Assembly: GCA_024699855.1 (NCBI GenBank) | Contig: JAMPIQ010000001.1 | Span: 16,678,001 to 16,742,000, forward strand | Reading direction: 5' to 3' | DNA: 64,000 nt | Origin: Aphelenchoides besseyi | Lineage: Eukaryota > Nematoda > Chromadorea > Rhabditida > Aphelenchoididae | In this document: positions 22,208 to 33,343 of the stretch, one piece after another | How positions within the stretch are numbered: the stretch's first letter is position 1 | Layout: each line of letters begins with the position of its first letter | The notes under the pieces: generated by a model | What the model saw: the letters and a program-made list of their open reading frames with translations, nothing else | The model's database searches: none | What the model was told of the DNA's origin: nothing | Made by a program: the position numbers and the translations under genes

Positions 22208-23542
22208 GCGGCTTTTAAATGCCGGAACGAGTGTCATCAGTGGTTTGTGTTTCAGTGAGTGCTTCTTCGGTCGTGGCATCGGTCGTTGCACGATTCGTGG
22301 TCGCTTTCGTGGTGGTAGCAGTCGAGATATCGTGAGCAGTGAACGTTTCGGATTGCGTAGGTTCAAGTTTGAGTGACTTGGACTTGACTTTTGGAGTAGT
22401 CGCATCCAACGCCGCAATCTCTGCACTGACTTTCTTTTTGCGTCGACCAATTCTTTGTTCAAAGGTTCAGCGACCTTCTTCGTGTTTTCGCGGTTTGCCT
22501 TCGTTGCCTTCATTTTCTTCAAAGCGTTGGCCGAGTTCTTTTGGTGGATGCTGCGATTAGTTTGATGCAGAGACTTGCGTTTTGGCAAACTGGTAGGACT
22601 CTCTGTTTCGCGAAGACGAACATGCGCTGAAAAAGAACTTGATCTCAACGTTGGTGAGAGAAACCTTACATCATTGCGTTTTTGGCGTACAACCAACCAC
22701 TTGTGTTTGTTACGTTTGGTGTTTCTTTGTCCGACGGTGTAACGACGACTTTCGCGAGCGGCTTCTCGTTTTTTGCTGAAGCTTCTTATTTCTAAAGAAG
22801 TCCAGTTGATGTGGAAGTCGCTAACTCACTTTCGACTTTTCTTCGCAGCTGTAAAATGCGAATCCAACAAGCGACGAGAGCACCAGTGCACGCCTAGAAA
22901 GATAATAAAGATAAGATGATTGGACTTACACTCCAACCGGAATACCGATGGTAATCCAGTAGTCTGTCTTAACTTCATTTGACGAAACGACTCGGACATT
23001 TGGGTTCTGAAATTTGCATGATTCAAATGCCGGACAGAAAACAAACCAATTCGAATTCGACCAAGTCGGCGCGATCGATGTGGACCGCAAACTTAGTCGT
23101 CGCTTCACCGTCAGTGCCAAGTTGGAACGGTGAAGTGGAGCAAACCGATATAGGAGTTTTGTTGCACCGTCATTCCGGCGGAATTTGCGACGATGTTGAC
23201 GGACGACTTGAAAGTGCCACCAATCGTGTAACTTTCGATCGTAATGTTTCCACTGAAATGAACAATCAATAAGATTGAATGCTTGTGATGAAACTTACCG
23301 AAGCAACGTTCCTCTGACACTTTCTCTGAGCTTCATTGTCGCGTTGATCTCGGCGGAATCGCTCTTTACCTGAAGAGAAAAGTCCTTACAGACTCCAGTG
23401 ATCTTTCTGAAAGTTCAAAGCTGTTAGTTCAGATTGACTGTTTGCAAACTCACTTCTCGTCAAGACACTTCGCCTCAACCATGCCAGCGATCAGAAGTGC
23501 CAACATACGAACAACAACTCCAGAGCCGAAGCTTTTGTCCAT
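22208..23542 (-). CDS. Short type I membrane protein resembling an integrin-alpha membrane-proximal stalk
   Basis: ATG at 23542 starts MDKSFGSGVVVRMLALLIAG, a signal peptide ending near VEAKC. Exons with 40-50 bp introns follow: GVCKDFSLQVKSDSAEINAT, GNITIESYTIGGTFKSSVNI, ATTKFAVHIDRADLVEFEL (using introns beginning GTTTG), NPNVRVVSSNEVKTDYW, then one membrane helix WITIGIPVG-ACTGALVACWI and a juxtamembrane RILQLRRKVE. The beta-rich ectodomain, the Ser-Asn-Glu..Trp before the helix, and the basic stop-transfer recall the last domain of integrin alpha chains, but there is no propeller and the ectodomain is only about 130 residues. The long cytosolic tail is basic, then Thr-rich; frame choice in the tail (22205-22696 versus 22215-22409) is uncertain. 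Confidence 0.5.
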
Positions 23543-23816
23543 TGCCGCAAAGAGAGAAAACTTGTAGGCAACCATCTCGGAGAAAACAACTCAATCGAGT
23601 GACTGAAAACTGAAAACACAAACCGAAAGTCTTCAATATGCAAATTAGGAACCACAATTTATGCAAATTTGTATGCAAACTCGCATGCCAATATGAAAAT
23701 TTACAAGCCAATAAAACGATACTACCTCTGACTTTACTCGTCGTTACACAAATAAAATACCTATCAACAATTTTAGTTAATTTGAAAATCATCTTAATTA
23801 TTACGACATCAAGATA

Positions 23817-24950
23817 TACCTAACAAGTTGATACGATTTATGAACTTCATTACTTCCAGCAAGACGCTTAGAAGCGTCCGGTCTCGATGTCAATTCTTCG
23901 TTTATTACCTCGACCACCTGTTTAAATGAACGATGTGCCGAGAAAAAGGTCTAATAACAGGCTTGCCCACGGAAGATGAGTTTACTGCGAGTAATCCAAG
24001 GACCTCTATATTAAGCGCTCTCACTCCACTCATCCAACTTATTCTCGGATAAAAGCGGGTCGAAGTTTGAGTTCGCGTCCATAGTGAGTATTTTCGTGTT
24101 CGCTTTTTCCCAGATTCTCCTTCAATTGTGCTGTTTACCTTCGTGTTCAAATTTGTGGATCTTTCATTTCCGGTGATTCAGTAAATGTTAACTGAATCAA
24201 GCCCGTGCAGTTCTTATGGCGCATCCCATAAACGATGTTGATTTTGAGGAAGAGTTGGAAACAATCATCGCGGGACTCGATTGAATAGTGATAACAAGCA
24301 AAAAAGCGATCTGTTTACAAGTTTAAATATGGTGTTTGGATGTGTGAACAGCAAGGAAATAATCCATGGCTTTTGGTGCATTGTGGGCACGGTTGACGGA
24401 CCAGAAGGTAAAGTTAAGATGGAAATCACTTCCAAAATGTTATTTTAGTGAAATTACTTTCAATTTTTCATCAGTCGCTGGAATCAACAGGCCGACTCAG
24501 GAATCCATATTGGCCTTTGACTCCTTTTGCTTATTGCAAAATGATTAAATTTGGGTCTCGCCAACTTTAACGACAAATACTTCTTGTTTGATGGAAAATT
24601 CGACTTTGTCCACCGTCGAGCAACAATCAAGACTATACTTCAACTTAATGGACGTAGTTGGAGTACGTTATTGGTCAACGATGACGAACTTGTTCACACT
24701 TGTTGGAGGATCAGAAATGGACTCTAACTATTTCTGAGATCCAAATGTGTAACGACTTCTCATTAACACCAATCAACTGCCCGTTCAACTTTACTTCACA
24801 ACCGTTCGAGACAATTAACTCATTGGATTTTATGAAGGGCTTAGAAATATCGACATGAACAGATTGATTGAAGTTTGGTTAATTGATGGAAAAGTGTTTG
24901 AATACAAGATTGAAGATGGCCACTTAAAAAAATCCATTATTTTGTGTAAG
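23817..24950 (+). repeat. Dispersed repeat, copy B
   Basis: Same orientation as copy C (62872 on), inverted relative to copy A. The exon MVFGCVNSKEIIHGFWCIVG (24328-24388) and the following 41 bp intron are preserved. The second exon is broken by a single-base change in length near 24547 (AATGATTAAATTTGG versus AATGATCAAAGTTTGG). Beyond the shared part it continues to at least 24830 with copy C and then into MNRLIEVWLIDGKVFEYKIE at 24855-24950, which may be a further exon of the same gene. The left edge (TACCTAACAAGTTG) lacks the ~125 bp present in A and C. Confidence 0.7.
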
Positions 24951-24959
24951 TTTCTTCGA

Positions 24960-26120
24960 TTTTAACTTACACGTTATTGTTTTTAGGTGTAAAGCTATCT
25001 TTGGAGGAAAGGCACACTTTTTGCCGTACAATATGAGTACGACAGTAAAGTGTCTACGGTGTAACATTTGATCGTTTTGCACTGAAATGGTAAACTAGCA
25101 TGAAAGTTGAAGGAATGGCCTTTAAGCTTACGATGTCCAGTTCTGTTCTCACGATGATTAGCAGACAATACATTAGATTCAAATATAGTCATTTTTACTA
25201 TCAATTCAACATTGAGGAAGTGTCCATTTCTATTCTTTTATCTGTGTTTTAAGCGGAGTCAATTTGTTTGACAATTAATTTGACGTCCAATGGCCACTAC
25301 GCTCAGTTCAGTCTACAGCTCATCGAATGGGTTGTCAGTAAATTCCCGCCCAATTTCCGTTTCCGTCTGTAGTGATAAACTCCGAGTTTAAACTTCTCTT
25401 GTTGCTGTTGAATTTAAGAAAACAATATGTATCGTTTTATTGTTTCATATCGTCGACTGCTAATTAGAAAAGTTTACAGCCTTAAAATGAAATCTGTGTG
25501 CTTGTGAATTGTTGAATGTAAGATTGTATCAGGTATTTAGTTTTTATTTGAGACGGTTTTGAATTCCAAAACCAACTGTCTTTGATGACAAAAGCCGATT
25601 AGAACAGCACGTCTATTCAAAAGAACAAGTGTTATTGTTGAATAGGACTGCAACCTCTTTGGATTCGAAACCAAATGCTTCATAAAAATCTCTTAAAACA
25701 ACAGCTTTGAGACATACGTTGTGCTCTGTTTATGCGGATTGAGTTCGACAATTACAGTTTATGAACTTTACTATACCCATCAATAAACCTCCATCTTAGC
25801 TTTTGTTTACGTAGTTATCGTTTCTTTGACTATTAAACCGCTAAGACAGAAGGATCGGTAATTAAATTGAATTTGTCGATTAGTTTAGTAACAAGTAAAG
25901 TTGCATTTAAAACAAATTCCTTTCGAAAGTTTTTAACGTTTTGAATCGAATTTGCTACTGCCAATTTCGAGGCCATTGGATCGAATTTCATTGCAATCTA
26001 TAGGCTCACTTTTTACACAATGGATTTGATTTTTGTAAACAAATCGAATTTCAATTCTTTTGATTTTGTTCACGATCGTATAGTTTTTGCTGTCAACGTA
26101 ATGTTCGACTGATTTGTTGG
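24960..26120. other. AT-rich intergenic, no gene seen
   Basis: No supported frame on either strand. 26000-26120 is the immediate upstream region of the colmedin gene. Confidence 0.35.
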
Positions 26121-26124
26121 AACG

Positions 26125-28131
26125 ATGAAATCAAATCAAGAGTTTTTGTGCGACGTAACGCCTCTGAATTTCCCATGGAAACGTTTGGGTTTCGCGCAGT
26201 TTGTGTTGTTTCTTTTTTCTTCAGTTGCTTTTCTGGACGTTCAATGGCGTTTGAATCATTTGCACAGTGACTGCGATTGCGTTAATTTGGAGTCTTGGGA
26301 TGCAGATGTGAACATACGATCTAAACGATCGTTGAAGGAAACGCTATTGAACTACACGTCCAATGAAGCGGGAAAACCGAACAAAGATCTATGGGTTCAT
26401 TCACTGTCAAAGATACAAGTGAGTTCGAAGATCGTCCACTGACTAGAGAACGATTGCAGATGGATGAATTGTTGGAGAAGTGTTTGGATGTTCATCAGTA
26501 CTGTACGAACGAAGAAGGAAATCCACGAGGTCCACCGGTTAGTTTTGTTGACGGAAAAGTTGCTAAGCAATTGATTTGAAGGGTCCACCTGGACCTCGCG
26601 GTGATATAGGCAAGTGAATTAGATAGTTGAGCTTAAGTCAGTTAATTTATTCAGGGAAACCCGGGCCGCCAGGAAATCCGGGGCGTGTTGGAGTTCAAGG
26701 CTTACCGGTTTGTCGTTATTTAAAAAAAACATAACATGAATTCAATTTGCAGGGTCCACCAGGACCAATAGATAAGTCTGAATTTGTTATATTTATCATC
26801 CATTAAATTTAAGTCCTCCGGGTCCAAGAGGTGAGGAAGCTCATTGCGTTGAATGTCCGATTACCGAAAATTACGTATTCAACCCGAATGCCGAAAACTC
26901 AGGATCATGTCCTCGGGTCGAAGAAATGAAATGTCCGGGCGAGATAACGATTGATGGCATCAGTGGTCCTCGAGCCGTGAGTGCGGTGTTGCCGAGTTTC
27001 GTTGAGTTTATGCTCGAGAATGAGACCGAAACGGACACATGTCTTCGAATTTGTACGTCCAATTTGACTACCACGTTTGGTGCTGCAGGCGATGGAACAG
27101 AAGACGAAATGGTCACATCAACTGAAACCGCGTACATTGAGGGCGCAACAGCTCGTTTGTTGAGAACGTTCATTTTAATCACCAATACAATTTTAGATTG
27201 TTTCCTACAAAATATTGGAAAACCAGTTTTCCATGCCCATGCGAATACATACTACGGTTCGTGGATGCGTGATGCTTATCCAAGAACTGGATTGGTGAGT
27301 ACAATCCCAAACCTTAAGGTTAGGAATTTAATTAAGGACATGGATAAGCGTTGGTTGACCAATCATTTCGAAGGAAACACTTTGCACGAATTCTATAACG
27401 AAGCCGATTTGAGACGTCGAAAAATCCACAAAACGTAAAAACAGTATAATTAAGCTTTTGAAATGGGATTTTAGCTACAAACTTCCGCACTTGTACAAAG
27501 GCACCAATACAGTATTCTTCAATGGTTCATTCTATTATCATCGTGCTGGAACGCCGAAAATTGCGAAATACGAGCTTTTTACTCAACAATACGAAGAAGT
27601 CGTGATTGATGTTAAGGCTGCACATAAAAGCGACAATGTGAGTCATGAATTAATACATAGTTATTGAATTTTCAGTATCTTTTCAATCATTCAATGAACT
27701 ATTTCGATTTGGCTGTTGACGAGAATGCGCTTTGGGTCATGTTTCATTACGATACCGAAGAGTTTATTAGCGTGGCCAAACTTGATATCAACAATTTGAC
27801 TATCTATGAGACTTGGAATTTGACGATGATCAATCACACTGAAGTGGCCAACGGCTTTGTTGTTTGTGGAGTTTTGTACATGATAAGTGAATGATCGAAG
27901 ACACAAGAAATTATGTTGTTTTAGGTCGAAAGTGCAAGTAACTTAAAATCGGAGATTTCTATTGCCTACGATTTCTATCGACAAAAGTACCGACAACCGA
28001 ACATCAAATGGATCAACTTGTATAGGAACGCAAACATGATGTCCTACAATCCGTACGATAAGCGAATTTACATCTACGATCACGGCTATTTGCTCACTCT
28101 GCCAGCGAGAATCAGTTGGAGAGCGAAATGA
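26125..28131 (+). CDS. Colmedin (collagen-olfactomedin membrane protein)
   Basis: Type II membrane protein. After a short cytosolic head there is a membrane segment (FAQFVLFLFSSVAFLDVQW), then DCDCVNLESWDAD and a possible furin-like RSKRS site. Several tiny exons encode a Gly-X-Y collagen tract (GPPGPRGDIGKPGPPGNPGR, GVQGLPGPPGPIG, GPPGPRGEE). The C-terminal ~270 residues form an olfactomedin domain: HAHANTYYGSWMRDAYPRTG, LPHLYKGTNTVFFNGSFYYH, NYFDLAVDENALWVMFHYDT, AYDFYRQKYRQPNIKWINLY and NPYDKRIYIYDHGYLLTLP. This architecture is that of gliomedin and of C. elegans COF-2/UNC-122, extracellular proteins acting at neuromuscular contacts. Introns are 40-55 bp; one probably starts with GC. Several N-glycosylation sequons (NGS, NHS, NLT, NHT). 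Confidence 0.88.
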
Positions 28132-28139
28132 ACGGTTTC

Positions 28140-28620
28140 TGTAAATGAGTCTTTCCTTATTTCTTATTCCTCAATCTGTTACCAATCAAATGTCATTTCC
28201 AATAAACTCTTCAGTTGCACTTTGAACGAATTTGAAAATCGGGAACAAAGGCAAGGGATTAATAGGCTTTAAGAATCGACTATTTGTTCACGAATCTTAT
28301 CATTCTCGTGCAATTCACGATTGTCATGACGAGACAGAATAGATTTGACTATGGACGGAACGGTATTTTATTCAGGTTAAAGCAGGTTTAAATACAATTT
28401 CCAAATAGCAATAAAAGAATGCGATTGGGCGGACTGTTTGCAACACTTATTCCAGATGTGTGGCCTTTTAATGTGTTTGGAGATAGATTTGGAATACAAT
28501 AGATTTCATGGTGGACAATAAAACTTAAGGAGAATGTTTGCTTGGGATAGGTTCTACAAATACAACTTAGCGATCTGTGATCGAATAGTGGGTTTGAATA
28601 AACAAGAACTTAAAAAATTT
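28140..28620. other. Intergenic; includes a short motif repeated at 32400
   Basis: No frame. 28322-28363 (TGTCATGACGAGACAGAATA, then GACTATGGACGGAACGG) recurs almost unchanged at 32399-32440. Confidence 0.5.
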
Positions 28621-28624
28621 ATGC

Positions 28625-28768
28625 TTAAATTCGCGCTCTCATTAGAGTCGCGACACTGAGGGCCGAGAAAAGAATGATTGCAACAAGGAGAATGGTTTTT
28701 AAACTTGGATTCTCGGACTTTAATGTGGGCTGGAAATAACTAACAACAACAAGAATTAGAGTCGACAT
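28625..28768 (-). CDS. Possible 47-residue tail-anchored microprotein or last exon
   Basis: ATG at 28768 to TAA at 28625. The C-terminus is a clear membrane helix with a short basic end: SLKTILLVAIILFSALSVAT then LMRARI. The first 13 codons are also hydrophobic, but their DNA (GTTGTTGTTAGTTATTTCCAG) looks like the end of an intron, so the real unit may be a terminal exon starting at about 28729. No upstream exon was found. Confidence 0.3.
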   Translation of the reverse strand: MSTLILVVVSYFQPTLKSENPSLKTILLVAIILFSALSVATLMRARI

Positions 28769-28769
28769 G

Positions 28770-29320
28770 AGTTTTCATGAGAACATAGACATTTGAAGGA
28801 GTTCGAGAAGTTTTTGAAAATTGCGCATTGGCATTTGAAAACTTTTGTTGGAAGAGAGCGCAGTGTGCATGCGAAATAGCGCTGACTGCCAATTTGACGC
28901 GGGAAAGTGCTTGCTTTTTGCTCTTGTCTCATTTTTTTTTGGCAATTTGCTCGAGTGACCTTTTGCGAATGCTTGTAGAGCAGAACGTTAAATAGGCGGT
29001 TTACTCATCGTGCACGTGCAATGCAACGTCAGTTCTTCATTCGCACGGATTTTTCTTTGTTGTTGTTCGAGATCTTTGAGTCATTTTCTCATCATCTCTT
29101 CCGCGTATTTTTTGACCTAAAATGTTGTCGCCAATAAAGTTTTTGCCTCCCATTAATCCGCTGCCTTCCTAAACTCACCGATCCATTTAAAGATCGGTTT
29201 TTGTGCGATGTAAACTACCAAACCACAGACAGTGTGCGGTTCTTTGTTATTCCGTGTTAACCGTTGAACGAGTCTCAACACGCGCTTTGCTTCTCTACAT
29301 GGATTCTCATCGTTTCCAAT
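28770..29320. other. Intergenic, no gene seen
   Basis: No convincing frame. Upstream flank of the transposase-derived sequence. Confidence 0.35.
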
Positions 29321-29328
29321 AAACATAT

Positions 29329-30290
29329 TTGGTTGAGGTTTATTTCAAACATGTAGGATCTTCGTTTGAAATTGCTATTTTTCAACGTCTTCAAATAGCT
29401 CTGTCCAATGTCTTCAACGCCGACCATTGCGGGTGCAACCTCGAATTTCATTCCGGTCGCTCGTTAGCTAACCGTGGTCAACGACAAGTCGAAGGACGCG
29501 CGAGTTCAAATGCGGCGTTGACTCATTCATTCACAATTGTTCCGTTGGTTTCGATGGATGGCACGCTCCATCCGAAGTTGTTTATGCAACTGAAAGAGCG
29601 TAGTGGACAGTTTCCGCAAAGAGTTCGACACTTTGCACAAATCGTAAGCTGCGTAACATATGTTTATTATAAACGATTTGCTTGCAGCCCGACAACGATT
29701 GTCGTAACATGCACGTGACCGCTGGCACAAGCTCGATCATGAACTTGCAAACCATGAAAGAGTTTTTGCAGTACTGCGCATTTCCCTACATGGAAGAACG
29801 CTCGATCTTTCTGTTGGACTCGTGGACAGGCTTCCGGAACCGCCAAGAAATCGACAGTGTGAGACCACCGAACTCGGAGATCTACATTCGAACAATCCCG
29901 CCACGAGTCACCTTTTTGGCGCAGCCGCTAGATGTTTTCTTCTTCAGAATGTGGAAGAATTTTGTTCGAAAAATCCACGATTATGCGCTTCTCTTCCAAT
30001 CAGAGGTCAAGATGTTTCAGCGCGATAATGCGATCAAGCTCATGTCGCTGACCCACAATCAGTTTGCGGCCCGCGTTATGTGGACTTTCGCCGACACTTA
30101 TGGATCCAAGCGGGTTACAACAACGAGACATTGGAAGAACGATTTTTGCACCCCGTAGAATTCTGTTTCGGTAATTTTGACATGCAATGCTCACAAGAAA
30201 GCTGCCACGCAGCATCGCTTCTCGCCTGCAGTTATTGCGATCAAAGCCTTTGTTTCAATCACTCTTTGTTGATTACCATATCCACTGGGA
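29329..30290 (+). pseudogene. DDE_1 (pogo/Tigger-like) transposase, frameshifted
   Basis: Two exons joined by a 44 bp intron (GTAAGC...TTGCAG, 29644-29687). The core carries all three acidic positions of the DDE_1 fold: NADHCGCNLEF, FLLDSWTGF and TFLAQPLDVFFFRMWKNF. The block SFTIVPLVSMDGTLHPKLFM is also typical. Near 30095 the frame is lost by an indel; the next frame resumes the family sequence (LWIQAGYNNETLEERFLHPV, EFCF) and ends in a zinc-knuckle-like C-x4-C...C-x2-C-x5-C-x3-H segment (CSQESCHAASLLACSYCDQS LCFNH, split here) seen at the C-terminus of related invertebrate elements. The N-terminal DNA-binding helix-turn-helix is missing. A former transposon, possibly once co-opted, now broken. 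Confidence 0.65.
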
Positions 30291-30409
30291 ATAAACAACC
30301 TACTGTTAACTTCGGAAATCGTCGTTTCAACAATAAAAACCCAAAATTTCGGAGAACGGGGGTCCCCTATAAGGATTCAGCGAGAGTTCTTACACTTTTG
30401 AGCTAAAAA

Positions 30410-31100
30410 TTGTTTGCTTTAAAAACAAGTGGTAATTACAAAATTGTAGAGTTGGCGACGGATCTTCATTTTTATTTTTTGAGGCCTTATCTTAGTGGTT
30501 CTTATATTTGGAGCCATGGCTTATTTCTGGGGACCTGTAGTGAGACCTCTTCCATTTTATTCAGGCGCCGTAATCACCGTGTTTTTCTTTTTCGAGTTGT
30601 TGGGTAGTGGAATCTCACAACGTCTTGGCCTTCCGTTCTGACGCGGTAGGCCGTTGTTTTTTGTTTTGGACTCTGATAGGATTATTGTTGTTGGTATCTT
30701 AATTCTAATAAACACTTTGTACTAAAGGACCCAACACGAGTATACGCCATAGGCGTTTGGAGCGAAACCATTAAAAACAATTTGAATACCTGCACCACAA
30801 CGTAAGAATTTGTTGTTTAATTTAAAATAAGTTACGTGTTGAAAGTTCGATATTAACGAGGCACTAATTTTTCCTATTTTAGATTGATTACAAGGATTGG
30901 TCGAATTACTTGGTTGGACTTGCTGGACTATCAATGATCGCTACGGGTATTTCTGCGTATCACTACCACAACGAGGCTACCATAAACTTCTTTGCACATT
31001 TTGACGCTGGATCCACTATAGCTTCACTTGCTATGCGAGCCATGTATTACTGGAAATAAACGACTTTATGGGTATTCTTGTTGTTTTGGATATGCTTTGT
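30410..31100 (+). other. Unresolved exon-like segments
   Basis: Three pieces look coding but do not join cleanly. 30516-30641 reads MAYFWGPVVRPLPFYSGAVI followed by a hydrophobic FFFFELLGSGISQRLGLPF. 30730-30800 is a short polar piece. 30882-31060, after a TTTTAG, reads YKDWSNYLVGLAGLSMIATG and ISAYHYHNEATINFFAHFDA and stops at TAA. The hydrophobic content suggests a small multi-pass membrane protein, intact or decayed. No family recognised. Confidence 0.25.
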
Positions 31101-31122
31101 TTGCAGGTAGAGTGCGTGCTGT

Positions 31123-31140
31123 ACGGATCTCTAGATCCGT
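31123..31140. repeat. Perfect hairpin in a GC-rich patch
   Basis: ACGGATC-TCTA-GATCCGT is a perfect 7 bp stem with a 4-base loop, inside a GC-rich stretch (31105-31260) that has further short inverted pairs. It does not match tRNA, 5S or a hammerhead core. Could be a structured RNA or a mobile-element end. Confidence 0.35.
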
Positions 31141-31415
31141 AAGAACTTTGTTAAGAGGAGGCCTCGCCTACTCGAAGGGAAGCTTTCGAGTGGTCAGGTC
31201 CCGATCACTCCCATAATTCCGCTACCCGCAACGAGTCGGATTCCCTTCCCGCTCTAATTGTTGTTAACTAGTAGCTACAATAAACCGCATAATTGGATCG
31301 TTCGGTTTAATTTTAAGTAAAGAAGTCAAATCTTTACAGTGCGGTTGATTTTATTAGATGTCAGTGACGTTTTGAATTGCATTGATTATGATTTGCCGAT
31401 TGATTGAACCACTGA

Positions 31416-31598
31416 ATGCGCCGGGTTTGTTGGGAATTTGCAGTCGGAACGCTAGGCAGGGTGGGAAGTGCTTTGCGCGGCCCTATCAATTTAGTCGTTG
31501 CTTGGAAACGAAGCGGAATCATTTCGAGAATGGCAAACGAGGAAGGAAAAGAACGTTTGGAAACTATTAGAATCGGATCAGTTTCACAAAAACAATAA
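31416..31598 (+). CDS. Possible exon of a small basic protein
   Basis: The frame follows a TTTGCAG acceptor at about 31443 and reads GRVGSALRGPINLVVAWKRS, then GIISRMANEEGKERLETIRI before a stop. The mix of an amphipathic helix and a charged end looks like a real C-terminus. No upstream exon or family identified. Confidence 0.25.
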   Translation: MRRVCWEFAVGTLGRVGSALRGPINLVVAWKRSGIISRMANEEGKERLETIRIGSVSQKQ

Positions 31599-31737
31599 AC
31601 ATAATATGTTATTGGTACGACGGGTAGTTGAGTAGAATTGAGTGGTTTGAACTCTGTCAATGTTTATAGATGCGGCAGATGAGTTGATGTTTGTAGATCA
31701 AGTGCGTATCGACGATTAATTTAGTGCGGAAGCGTTA

Positions 31738-32400
31738 GCCATACTTGTTGATTCCTTCTTCGAGCGACTTGGTAGATTCAATTGTTGCTTCTTCGTCGAC
31801 AAGATGCTTATGGTCTTCAAAAGGTAGTAGAAGTCCCATCCAGTTTGATACCTTGACGCCAAGTCAACTTTGTCCGCATCCATTTAAACTAGAATTGCTG
31901 TCCTCATCCAAGTAGAGGGAGCTTTTGGACCGGTAGATGGGGGCTGTCACTACACCAATGTAGAATTTTCAGCCTGCTCCAAATCAGGCTGTCGCTGCGG
32001 ACCAACCTTGACCCAGCTCAGAGAAGTTCGGCTGACTGGAACTTACAGCTAACTTCTAGGGCAAAATCACTCCACATGATTTGCGGGATCTTTCGGCTTC
32101 CATTCAAATAGAAAGTAGCGCAGGAACTTGGGTCGAGTCCTCGAACTGATAGACTTCACTCGCACTGTAATCTATCAGTTCTTACAGTTGGTTGTTCGCT
32201 CATTGACAAGTTAAGGCTCCGGTCGGCAGGTAGATTGAGGTCACACACGACAAGGGATGAGCGCACTAACTTTGAAGAGGAAACAATTTCGCCAAGTACA
32301 AAACTTCAACTGGACCGTCCGCTAAGTCAGTACCAAAATGATGCAGACTCTATTATCCTCCGGCGACGGAAAAGTTCACGTCGAGGTCACTAAAAATTCT
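31738..32400 (-). pseudogene. Degenerate exons of an unknown gene
   Basis: On the minus strand, 31850-31738 gives a protein-like C-terminus (VSNWMGLLLPFEDHKHLVDE then EATIESTKSLEEGINKYG-stop) behind an acceptor CGTCAAG. Further upstream 32400-32270 reads DLDVNFSVAGG, two stops, then SLHHFGTDLADGPVEVLYLA and KLFPLQ before a GTTAGT donor. The DGPVEVLYLAKLF stretch resembles VDGPEVKLLSIF of the dispersed repeat gene, so these may be remains of a divergent relative. The intervening 31900-32260 sequence is unusually rich in hairpins (31970-31991, 32143-32181). Confidence 0.3.
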
Positions 32401-32440
32401 GTCGTGACGAGACAGAATTGATTGACTATGGACGGAACGG

Positions 32441-33343
32441 AAGCTTTTGTATACGAATTTATGAAACCGGCTAGTAGTCGGAAAGGTTGAGATTTGGAAG
32501 TTTTGATTTTAAAGTTTTCACAAGTTTACTTCCTCATAAAAAGAACTTGATTAGACGGTGGACTCGTGCAAAATTCAAAACTTCCTTTCGTTTTCAATTG
32601 TTTGCTTTTGCTGCTGATTGATTAGTTTGGAAAATCGTGCCGAGTGATTGATAGGACAAAAGTGGACCGTTCGCTTTTGTGCGTATGAAACATCGGAGGT
32701 TGTGGAAAATGGCGTGATCTCTCGACTCCACCTTCGAGAGAACTCGCCGATGGTGTTCTTGTGAACTTTGTCCCTTGGCGTTAAAGTGGCCGTTCCAATT
32801 GTGATGCTGATCGGCTTAGACAGAACACGGTCTCTTAATTTTCGTTTTCTGGACGTTGTGAAAATCGATTACTTGCAATCGAGTCATTTGAAGTTGATTG
32901 CAAAGCTGGTAGTTCGCGTTGCGTATTTTCGATTTCCGCTTCGATTTTAGTGAAGCAGTTTCTTGTAGTTAAGGTTGCTGTTTGATCAGCAGTTGACTGA
33001 AGGACGTTCGTTGGTGAACTTCTACGCAAACATTTCGATTTCTATTGCTGCTCAATTTGTTAGTCTCATCTTCAAAGCATTAGCTACGTACTTTGGCTTT
33101 CGATTTCAATGTCTGTGAATTAATGACCGCAATTCGAACGTAAAGTTGCTTTTGATTACTCGCCCAAATTGCCGCCGAATGATAAGAAGTCAAAGACTAG
33201 AATTCCAAATATGGTTCAAAGGTTTTTTGTTCAAACTTTTGTCCAGATTCCGTGAAATGATCTTGCGTCTTTACATCCAAAGAGCTTGCGTCCTAATCGT
33301 TTCCGAATTTTAGGGTTACCAATTGGCCGCTGAATCGCGCGAC
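32441..33343. other. Intergenic and probable 5' leader of the desaturase gene
   Basis: No supported frame. A TTTTAG acceptor at about 33313 lies just before the desaturase start and suggests an upstream non-coding exon. Confidence 0.35.

Noticed and set aside
22205..22696. 163-codon minus frame as one protein
   Set aside because: It runs through at least one likely intron (donor GTAAGG near 22670) and its second half is Arg/Lys/Leu-rich in the pattern of an out-of-frame read of the Thr-rich frame 22215-22409.
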